From: Hirundichthys speculiger
Taxonomy: Eukaryota; Chordata; Actinopteri; Beloniformes; Exocoetidae
DNA length: 64,000 bases
Direction of reading: 5' to 3'
NCBI GenBank assembly: GCA_018398805.1
Contig: JAGFBZ010001895.1
Location: forward strand, 3,307,001 to 3,371,000
The notes under the pieces were generated by a model, which saw only the letters and a list, made by a program, of their open reading frames with translations, was not told where the DNA came from and did no database searches. This document shows, piece by piece, positions 22,601 to 32,870 of this stretch. A program made the translations under genes and the position numbers. Position 1 is the stretch's first letter, and each line of letters opens with the position of its first letter.

Positions 22601-25600
22601 AATTGTATCCCTTGAAACATCAGTTCTTATATGTATAGAAAAAAAAAATGTTTTTGTCAGACACAAGCATTTGATGAAAGGCTTGTGTAGACTGCAGAGC
22701 CTGATATATTTTGGTTTTGGGACATTTTTTTTTTTTAATTCCATGAAATTGTGTATTACAGAAGATTTGTTGCCTTTGAGATATAATTTTGGGATAATGT
22801 TCCTGTTCTTGTCCTTAACACTGATATTTCAGCTTAAGAGTCTCATGGAGAGGGAAGCACTGGAGGGCAGCCAGTCCAGCACAACCTCTCCCAGCAAAGC
22901 TCAGCAGGATGAGCTCTTATCTTTTTCCTGCTGAGAACAGTACTTTGACTACATTGCCTGGAGTGGCACGGGTGGTTCACTCTAAGGCCTCTTGTACCGT
23001 ACACTGGCTAGAGAGTGGCAAGAACCGGCCCAACTCCAAGGAACTGCCGGCTGCACAGATCCTAGGCATTCATACAGCACCATCTCAACGAGGTGGCAGC
23101 AAATCTGGACGGGGAAGTGGTGCAGTTGCTGGTGCTTCAGCAGCTGTGTTGGGTGATACTCGTAAAACTGAACCCTCTGTCTTTGAATCAATTCCTGACA
23201 GTTCTGCAAAGGTAGAGGAGAAGAGACCTCAGTCTCTCACTGTTTTCTCTCAACAAACTTTGACTCATAAAGAAGAAGGAAATGGGTTGGGATCTTCTGA
23301 GACTGACAAGGTCTGCTCTGGTGAGGAGGCCAACGGTGGCTTAGCAGTGACGAAAAGCACAGATACATTGTGTACTGGTGCAGAGAGCTCATCAGAGCAA
23401 TGCATAGAAGAGCAAAACAGCACTTCTCCACCAGATGCTGCCCAGACCCTTCCAGCAAAACCTTCAGTGACGAGCTCAGAGGAGGGCATGTTGCAGGGTT
23501 CTGTAGCACCAGTGAAAGAACGGACTGCTGAGCAGATCAGAGAGGAGGGTTGGAATGCTCGTGATGCAGAGAACGTCACTCTGGCTGAGCTCTACCTGAT
23601 GTTTGGAAAACCAGGCAAACTACTGCCTGGAATATGAGTGGCAGCCGTTTGCGGTTCCGTCCGGCAACCAAGAGAAGTGCTCAGGCCTCGGTACAGCCTT
23701 AAAACCAACAGACAAATCGAGTTTTGCGCTGTCTTCTCAAACTGGTTGCCACCGAGGTCAATCCAAAACCTTTGGTAAGGACTCATTTCCTTCCCCTACA
23801 GTTGTTTCTCATTGCCAGAAATCCATTTTAATTTACAAACTTTCTGTCTTGATATATATTTTTTGTGCACTAACATGGGCATGAGGTTGGAGACAAAAAC
23901 CCTTATATCCCAGTTCTGTTTAGTCCTCCAGAGATAATAATTTTTAGGTGTATTTCATGGTAACGCATAGTTTTTCATCTATGTCGCAGCGACGTTTGTT
24001 TTCCCCAGAAGCATCTTCTATAGTGATTATTATCATATCATCAAACTGATATTGACTCATACAAAAGTATCAATAAAATTTGTGCCCAAAAGACAGCTCT
24101 TGTAACAGGATGTTAACTCCTTTTGACAAAAGTACTACTGAGGGCCTGGTTACAGCTGGAGTGTGCAGCATGTCATTCACTAAACATTATTTCTCAGAGT
24201 TATTATCATTATTCTTGGTATGACAGCTCTTTGTGCTGATGAGCTGGTATTAATTATAAGTCGGCTTACGACAGCAGTTGGATCACAAAGAAAACAAGTG
24301 TGAAAAACTAAGACCTAAGAAGCAGAAGTGAAAAGTACAGACGGTAGCCTACTGGACAGTTATAACTCCAGCAGATGTTAAGTGCAACTCAAAATTGTTC
24401 CACATATTTTTAAGATTGCTTGCTGTTACAGGCAGCACTGTTGCCTCACAGCAAGAAGGTTCCTGGTTCAAACCTCAGCAGGGGTCTTTCTGTGTGGCGT
24501 TTGCATGTTCTTCCCGTACTTGAGTGGGTTTTCTCCGGATACTCCAGCTTCCTCCCACAGTCCGAAGACATGCATGTCAGGATAATTGGTGGTTTTAAAT
24601 TGCTCGTAGGAGTGATTGTGAGTGTGCATGGTTGTTCGTCTACATGTGGCCCTGTGAAGGACTAGTGACCTGTCTGGTGTCTTCCCCTGTCTTTCACCCA
24701 AAGAGATCTGACTCTGTACAGGACTAAATGGGCATGGATAATGGATGAATGCTCAATGTAGTGATGTTGATCTTTTTTTTTTTTCTTTTTGGAATTTTAC
24801 TTGTAAGGTATATGTAAGTTTATTATTATTATTATTATTATGTATTTTTCCACAATTTGATAGAATTGACAAAGGCACTGATTGAGTTGATGCTTTGAGT
24901 TAATGTCATGGATTGAATTTTATAATTGCGACAGCTCAAGAGTGGATGGTGTCATGTGTCTTCATTTTCAGGCTCCAGAGATGTGCTCTACAGCCACGTC
25001 CCCACTTAAAACCCACCAGGAGGAGCAAACCCAGGCAATCACACCTCCAGGGAAGGGTTCTGTCACAGGTGTTCGGAGCCCTGGCTGTGGCCGACAACAG
25101 GCTGCTGTTCGAGTGGCAAGGATTCACCCTCCAAACGTTGGTCCCTCAGGTATTCCTGGCCCCCTCTTGCATATTCTTTATGGTGCTTTCACCCTATACT
25201 TTGTTTGCTTTGGTGTGAAACACTTGATAAGTTTGTAAGCTGGTAGCACGAGACCATCCTCACCACTTATTGGTCAGATGTTCCTGCTGCAGAAACAAAG
25301 AAGATGAAAATTACCAGTGTTCTGTTTGCTTTTACATGGCAAACCTACGTAACTTGGTTGTCATCTTGGTGATTCTTTGAATTGCTTCCATGTTTCAATC
25401 TCAACAAATAATTGAGTGGCTGTGGCTAGAGAGCAATGGTTTGATGTTCTGGAGTTTCTGAAGGCTCATGGCAAAGCAGTACACGAGGTTGTGTGAATTA
25501 ATCACATAGAACTGTTAACTACGTGGTTGGTTCAGTTTTCATCTTGCAGAAACTAAAATATGTACTTAATTTCATGCCACAAATCATGTGATTCTGGGCT

Positions 25601-28600
25601 TTTTTACCGGTTTTGGTTGGGTATTCCTTCTCACCAGCAGAACTGCATGAGTTTGCCAGTTGATTTGGGTCAAGCTCACCTCTTTTTAGGAGGTCTTGGT
25701 ATTATTGTTGTGCTTTGTACCTGAGTACGATAACTGTGTTCTGGGGCGCCGAAAAGGGGGGGTAAAGGATACGGATTATAGGGGCCCATGATTGAGGGGG
25801 GCCCAGAGAGGCCCCTAATGATGATCAAAAATAGCATCAACAAATTTTGCCGCTGTGTTGGGGGGCCCGGTAAAGATTCTTTTCATGGGGCCCAAAATCC
25901 CTAGCGGCGCCCCTGACTGTGTTTACACCAGAAGTAAAAAAACTGCACCAAGTGAGAAAACAAACTTGACTTGGTTTCAAACAGACTAAAGCCTTCAGCT
26001 TTACATCTGTGAAAATGCCATACACAATGTGTGCAGTTCAGTCCAGAATACTACCTTCCTTGCATGACGCCTTACCTATTTCTCCCCCTTCAGGTGGACG
26101 CAACCTTCCTCGCTCTCTGCTGGCGTCGACTGCAGGAGGCGACTCAGAAGGCAACGTGTTTGCAGTACCGACCACACTACCCCCCAACAGCACACGGCAC
26201 AACAGAATGTTCTCACCCAACAAGGAAGCTCAGCTGGCCCTCAGACAGCAGCTTGACTCCATCAGTGTAAGATAAAGCAGTTTTGACCCCAAGACAAAGC
26301 AACCTTCGGATTAATATGTTGTCCCCATAAATACTCTATGCTCGAGTACTTATCTGGTACTTTTGCTTACAGATGCAGTCGGATCTTTTTCTTTCTAAAC
26401 AGAGAAAACCTCGGAGCAGACAACTCCGAAAACCTCTTGTAGTTCAGGTAAGGAAAAAAAAAAAGAGGCTATTAAGGTACACACCATTTCTGTTGCTCTG
26501 TACAGATGTGGTGATTGTTGCCTGCAAGATAACTTGCAAAGATAACAAGATAACTTGCTTTCAGTGTACATTCAGTATAATCGCTGATGTCTCATTCACA
26601 GCGAACACTGCTGCCCAGGACGACAGGAGACACTCCTCAACATGTGTGCTCCTTCTCCATCCTCTCAAATTCCTCTGCCACAGGTAATCTTAAAATTCAA
26701 TCGAAGTAAAATATGCATTTAACATTTAATGCAGCTTTGTTTTTTGTTTTTCTTTCATGAAAGTTGGTAATTAAATTTTCATTTTCACGTTGACAAGAGA
26801 CTTGGTTGGTAATAGCAAATATGATTTCCTTTTTCTCAACAAAAATTCCTCTAATTGCCTGGTTGCTTCCTTCCCATTTCCTCCCTCAGGAACTGGATCT
26901 TTCCGGCCAATCCATACTCGCCTGGCTCCTTCCTCTCGCCCTCCTCTGACCAAAACTACGCCTGCAGCGCCCAGCTCTGCACCAGCCAGCCACCTTTCCA
27001 GTATGGACGACTTATTCACCCACTTACATATATATATATTTTATTTCCCTGTGGAGCCTGCTTCCATTTTTACTCAATTATAACCGAGTTTAATTTCCAA
27101 AATTTAAATGTGTGACTTGACATAATATTTTCAGTTACTGATAATGCACATTAGGTTTCTAAATGTGCAGATGTAACAAATCCCTTGGGTTCCTAACCTG
27201 TTCATATTCTTTCAGGTGCCATTGACCTGGCAGCTAAGTCTGCAGGCATTATCCCCGGTAGTCCCTGTCGGCAGCTAGATTCTCCCACTGCTGATGACAG
27301 CACTCTGCTCGCAACAACCCCCATTGTTGATACTGAACCAGACTCCCAGCTCCTCCGGCAAAATGTCCCAGAGGTCAAGAGAGCACACACACACACACGC
27401 ACATATTGACTTAAAACTTTGTTTCAGCATCACCAAGCAACACCTTCTTAAGTTGAACATGTGAGCAACTGATGCAACATATGCCTGTGTGTGCAATATG
27501 CATCTCAGGTGTTAGGCAGGTTAATGTCTCTGTCTCTTAAATCACTTTTATGTAATTAAAATAATCAAAAAATAACAGTTTATGTTCCCAACATGTATTA
27601 GTTACACCCATGTAAACCTCTATTTTGAAAATACCCCTGCATAACCAATACATCACCAAATACCACTGCAAATAACAAGCCTCTTATAGTTTTATTGACA
27701 TTGTTTAAAGTACTGAATCACGGTGTTGTTTTTACAGAATGGTCTGCCTCCACCGTCTCCTGGAGTGACTGGTGGTGGAGACTCGCTGCTCTCTCCGCCC
27801 AGTGTTGCCTCGCTCCTTGACATCTCTCTGCCAGGCCCCCCTGAAGAGGCACTGGCCCCCGGAGAACCTCAGACACACATCAGTGACTCCATCATTGAGC
27901 TTGCCATAAACTCAACACACTACAGTGCGTAAATGGAGTGTTTTTCTTTTGAACTGAAAATGTTTAATTCCCCACGTTTAAAAAGAGATGAATGTTGTGG
28001 TAATGTATCTAATAGTTTGTTAGTAGTCCAGTTTATTTGTGCTAATGAAATCAGTCATGGACATGCACCCCTTTTATGATTTGCAAGAGGATGTCATTAA
28101 TTACTATGTAATGTTAATCTAACCACTGAGCATACCCTTCTGGTTTTCTGACTTATTCCCTGCAAATACATCCAAATTCTGAGATAAATTAAATTGCACT
28201 GCCAAAGTTAGGTAATGTTTACTGCTTTTAAGTTGGCAAATCACTGAAAAGAACCATACAAGAAAATGGAGATGTTGGCATTACTGTGAAAATCAACTAC
28301 AGGGTGTGTTGAAATGAAAAAAGAAGGGAAAAGTTTTCAAATCCCCAATGGGTGAATTATATGTGTGAGTGTTAGTGGTGTGGGTGTGTGACTAAATGCT
28401 GAGGATAATTGGATGTTCTCAATTTCTGTTTGCCTGTTCTGCTTCAGGTGAGGAAGCTGCTCTCTCTCCAGCTAAACTGGGCAACGGTGACCACTCCAAA
28501 CTGTTGGCCTCATCTCCCTCAGTCAGCCCATCCAGAGGCTGGATCCCATCACCGAGCCATGACCCCCAGTGGTACCCCAGTGACTCATCTGACTCCACCC

Positions 28601-29602
28601 TGGGATGTCTACTTTGTAAGTCTCTTACTTGAAGTTGAGTTACAAAGAAAGACCTGTATTTTGAGTTGTTTTCATTTGTTCATTATTTAAAATACCTGTA
28701 GTTAATTCTATAAGATTTGAGGCGAGGATTACATATTGGACTTAAAACACAGCCAGTAATTATAAAATATTTTTTCCTCCCTCACTCAGTCATTAAAGAC
28801 CTAAATGTGTAATGCTGACAACACAAGATATACTTGTATCTGTCTTGTGGTTAGAAATTCAAAGCTTTGTCACAGTGACATTAAAACTATCCATAATCGC
28901 TTTAAATAAATTCAGAGAAAAAAAGCCCCTATTTATAGTTATCTTTAAAAAAAAAACAACACATTTGCGCCTTCCATGTATCTGGAGAGTGTTTAATGAA
29001 TAATCATGCCTGACTCTGCTATGATGTGACACCAAGTCAACCATATTTCCATTTTTGACGTCGGGTGTTCCTTCTATTCACTGCTGCTTTTTTTAACCCC
29101 TTCCAGCCAGCATGGTCTCTCCTGATAAGGGAAAGCGATCCACCCTAACCCCTTCTGGTCCCTCCAGTGGCACTGCTCTGCTTGGCCCTAGCCTCTTGGA
29201 CTGCAGTTCCCATGACTCCTTCCAATCCCGTGGCCTTCCCGATGTGGCAGAGGCAAGTTCATTCCTTTGTTGTCTACAGAGAATTCTTGAAAATGTGATG
29301 CTTTTACACTAAATATGAAGCATCACCTGATAAACGTGGCACAAAGACTGATGGCTTGTAATTAAAGGACAGGTGTGTGAAGAGGATTGAATCCGTGTAT
29401 CTCTCTCAGAAAACATAATATCCATTATTTCTCATTCATTATTAGAGAAAAAAAAGGTGTTTTTACCCCTTTTTGTTTGTGATTGCAGATGGACTCTCAG
29501 CTTGCCTGCATGATGAGCGAAAGCAGTGTGGACTACATCGCTCGCTTCAATGACCTGGCTCAGGAGCTAGCTGTGACTGAACCCTCCATCCCACCTCCCT
29601 GA
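16700..29602 (+). CDS. cramp1: cramp1, 20 coding exons, frame interrupted by five small insertions
   Basis: CRAMP1 is the vertebrate homologue of Drosophila cramped, a nuclear SANT/Myb-type chromatin protein connected with Polycomb biology and linker-histone expression. Exons: 16700-16749, 17130-17510, 19335-19537, 19629-19782, 20323-20406, 20588-20636, 20821-20906, 22153-22277, 22523-22604, 22833-23774, 24972-25149, 26094-26266, 26373-26447, 26602-26683, 26890-27000, 27216-27373, 27738-27924, 28448-28615, 29107-29252, 29489-29602. The SANT-like region (RRQWESWSAEDKNSFFEGLY, HGKDFEAIQNNIAMKYKKRG) begins near residue 190. Also present are VKNKEQVRHFYYRTWHKI, KAPMCRALKKLCDPDG, ELHRKVSSLIEYLKQKWA and, at the end, YIARFNDLAQEL. 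Insertions at 17420-17427, 22254-22255, 22922-22926, 23626-23627 and 23714-23716 break the frame; without them all phases agree and the product is about 1179 residues (human, from memory, about 1270). The intron after 29252 has a GC donor. Confidence 0.93.
24430..24757 (+). mobile_element. near-complete common fish repeat in cramp1 intron 10
   Basis: A tRNA-like head (ggcagcactgttgcctcaca, B-box-like ggttcaaacctc) is followed by 'gtttgcatgttcttcccgta', 'cttcctcccacagtccgaag' and a tail ending in ATGG-type repeats. This is the best copy of a family also present at 1650, 6925, 7060, 47130 and 63290. I recognise the sequence as a widespread fish repeat but do not assign a formal name. Confidence 0.75.
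24823..24842. repeat. (ATT)n microsatellite
   Basis: A run of TTATTATTATT units lies in cramp1 intron 10, just after the interspersed repeat. Confidence 0.85.
25742..25916. mobile_element. short element with GGGGCGCCG ends in cramp1 intron 11
   Basis: The ends are inverted (GGGGCGCCG at the left, CGGCGCCCC at the right) and the interior is rich in GGGGCCC blocks. It has no coding capacity and looks like a non-autonomous DNA transposon. The flanking duplication is unclear to me. Confidence 0.6.
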
Positions 29603-29879
29603 AGAAGAGGGGAACTGGCTCCACTGGGCCACCGCCATCTGGAGGATATGCATCGTTGAGTGAGCGGAAGAAAGATGTCTTCTCTTTGACTTTCCTTCTG
29701 TTTTGGAGGAAAAATGACTGTGGAGAAGGTTGAACCTCCCCTAAAGCCATCCCTGCCCTGTTTGTCAAAGTGCAATAGCAACAGTGAACCCTAACCATTA
29801 TACAAAGCAAGTTGGTTTCACTGAACTTTTATTTTTTTTAATAAGTTAAAATGCCCTTTAAAAACAAACACTTTAGATA

Positions 29880-29885
29880 AATAAA
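29880..29885 (+). terminator. candidate poly-A signal of cramp1
   Basis: AATAAA lies about 280 bp after the cramp1 stop codon (29600-29602). Longer 3' UTRs reaching into the AT-rich DNA to the right cannot be excluded. Confidence 0.4.
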
Positions 29886-29978
29886 TGTGTTTACAAAACA
29901 CAACCTCATGTACAGGAAAATACTATGCCATATTTGAACAAAAATATTTTCATCAGTCTGTCTTGTCCTGCTCTTTGA

Positions 29979-30010
<32 letters not shown>
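29979..30010. repeat. (GT)n microsatellite in the cramp1 3' region
   Basis: About 11 GT units with a short AT interruption, about 380 bp downstream of the cramp1 stop and probably beyond or within its 3' UTR. Confidence 0.9.
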
Positions 30011-30011
<1 letters not shown>

Positions 30012-32145
30012 ATCTACTCTTTTAACTAATGTGCAAGCCAGATCAGACCTGGCTGTGGCCAAAGTGTGATTTTTGTTTTTATCTTTTTTTAATGGCTTCA
30101 AGAAACATGCTGAATGTGGTGAGAAATACTAGTTATGGCTAAGTTGCAAATGTGGAGCAGAACACAACAGGACAAGTACAAACGCTCCAGCTGTCCTCCA
30201 ATTCATGTGCTCATCATCGCACATTTCAGGTTTTGTTGGTTTTATTTTGGAATTTGGTTTCAGCCACATACATGATGGCAGCTTGTTGATTAACTTTACA
30301 GGTGTGAGTTTCTGCAGTTACTGCCCTTGAAATCTTTTTTTTCTACTTCTCCCTGACCAGTCACTTGAAATTTTGAGGTGCTGAAATGGAAACAACTCCC
30401 AAAAAAGCCTTCATTTTAGAATTTTTTTTAAAAAGAGTTGGAGAAAATGTTCAACCTTTTTTTTTTTCTTCCACATAATTTTACATATTTGGGGTTACCC
30501 AAACCTTTACTTATACTGAGTTTTTGAATAGCTTCATCACAACATGTGGAAGTATTTAAACTCTTTCAGCAACACTGAGAAACATAATTGTGCTGATTTA
30601 CCTTGACTTTTTGTGTGTATCTGACAGTCCTAACTACTTCAAAAGGAGCTGTTTTCAGCCATGTAGTATTACAGTAATGGACGAGAATTAAACATCTGTT
30701 GGATATTAAAAGAAGTAGTTTGACACTCAGTATAATTTCATAAAAATGAACAGTCAAAAGAATGTAATTAAATCAAACACTAAAGCCATACTTTCATCTT
30801 AATTTAAGTTTTTTTTTTATTAAACATTTGTCATTCTTTAAAAAAAAAAACTCACATAACATTAATTCCAATTTGACTAGTATTGGATTTTAGCAACACT
30901 ATATCTAATGACACAATTGGCTTCTAAACATGTACGTCCTTTAACATTGTTTCACTGTTCTATAAGATTATAGGCCAGTTAAGAGTCAGAGGTCCCAGTG
31001 AGGTAACAGTGAATACAAACTGGTATATCACGTTATGTCCTGACTCAGAGAATTAAACATTTAATTAAACTTGCATCAGTGTGTATAATTGTAAGCATCC
31101 TATCATTGATTTATTTGGAGTGTAAATTGGGCGAGCTGGTGTCATCATTCCATAAAAGTGATTTTAAAGTGTTGCTGTTCTTTAAGTCCTTTAGAGACTT
31201 AATGTTAAAGCTCTTGTGGTGTTTAATCATTTCATTTGTGAAAAACAGAGAAATCATCCTGTCACATGAGATTCTTAATAAGGAATAAATTCCAGGTTTT
31301 GTCTTTGAACCTGGCAAGTTTGTTTCTTTTGAAGGATTTGTTTGTACAAATGGAACCTGCAATATTCATTGCGATTGTGTAACATAATGTAAATTGTTAT
31401 TTATTGTTAAAATTTCTGAAAAAGTGGTTTCTGTTTAACTTAATATTAAGGTAACCTCTAAAAAGGAAAAAAACAATTTTCAGTTTGTAAAGTGTTTTTA
31501 TTCTGTGTATAAAGATGGATATCAAATCTGCTTGTTTGTTTTCTTGTACCCATTATCTGTACTAGACTGTGGCTGAACTTTAGTAAAATAAGCTGAAATG
31601 TAAACCTTTTAGTCAGTCAGTGACTAAAAGTGCCTTAGGGGGGTTTTGGTAACAGTTATGACGGCTTTTTCCAGAGAGTAGCTGATCTGCAACACCTGCC
31701 AAAAGTCTGAATATACCCCAAATGTTTCCAGTTTTGTGGCAAGAGCTTTGGATAAATATTAAGTTGCCAGAAGGTCATGTTTAGAAGCATTAAACAATTG
31801 TGCATCTCACTTGAACTGAGTGGCTACTGAAATGCATGTACTGATATATCTTGGACTTTTTGGTAAATGCTCTTAAGGCTGACCAACTACAATGATTCGC
31901 TCGTCATAAAGTGGGTCAGATAGCCCTCTCATTCACAGACATTTTCACTCAGCGCACCAAACCGAACCACAGGTCAGAGAGGACTTTGTGTAAGGACTTG
32001 TGCAGGAGCTATTTATGTTACTAACCTTACTTGTCATGAACTGTGGTTGGTGAATGATGAACAAGATTGTGAACAAAAACTTCTCAAGTGAGTTTTCTCC
32101 ACATGGTGGCTGGACTCTAGAGATGGGGTTAGAAGTTCAGTCATC

Positions 32146-32291
32146 TGGTAGCGCGGCGGTTGGGGCAGTCAGCCCACGTACAAGAGGCTGAAGTGACGGT
32201 CGCGTGTCCTCCCTGTTCTCTCTTTGCCCTGATTTCCTGTCTGTCTCTTGTGAATGAGGGGCACTAGTGCCACAAAAAAAAAAAAGGAAAA
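32146..32291 (+). mobile_element. tRNA-derived SINE, copy 2, with target-site duplication
   Basis: Same family as 507-679: the 'gcccacgtacaagaggctg' section, a pyrimidine-rich middle and the 'ggggcactagtgcc' end before poly-A. The flanking direct repeat is 13 bp, AAGTTCAGTCATC (32133-32145 and 32292-32304). The copy is more diverged and has lost part of the B-box region. Confidence 0.83.
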
Positions 32292-32870
32292 AAGTTCAGT
32301 CATCCAGGAGGGACTCAAAATAGTCAGTGCTCCTCCACATCAGCAGGAGCCAATGAGGGTGGTTCCGGTATCTGGTTAGGAAGCCTCCTGGACACCTTCC
32401 TGGAGAGGTATTTTGGGCACGTCCAACTGGGAGAAAGCCCTGAGGAGACATACTGCTCGGCTGGCTTTGGGACAGCTATCGGTGTCCTTCCAGAAGGGCT
32501 GGATAACCAGAAGTTAATGGATGTATTGAGGGGGGGCTACAGAGATCACATTAGAGTGATGTTTATAAATTAAATAAAACCAACATTCCTGATGGAGCAG
32601 TGATCCTGTTTGATTGGGAACATTTATTTCCACAAACAGCTAAACAACACTTTTTTGTTTTTTTTAACCTCACCAGTCACAGATACAAAACAAACACGAG
32701 CCACACAGTTTGTGGCTCATTTCCGATGCTGTACTTGAACAAGTATAATTTAAGAGCTCCATATTTTCATATATCAAGTCTCTTTGGGACTCACTGTACC
32801 ACAACTAAGTTTTAGCTGTTTTGGTCCAAGTGACACCACTATGAGATGCTGGTCCTCACCTTCTGCTGCA

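Larger units (their letters stand above)
29603..32620. other. cramp1 3' UTR and intergenic DNA at the synteny junction
   Basis: AT-rich DNA without a recognisable gene. It holds a GT microsatellite (about 29979-30010), poly-A/T runs and a SINE (32146-32291). The cramp1 and dhrs7b genes converge here, and this is where the two human-like gene blocks meet. Confidence 0.6.
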
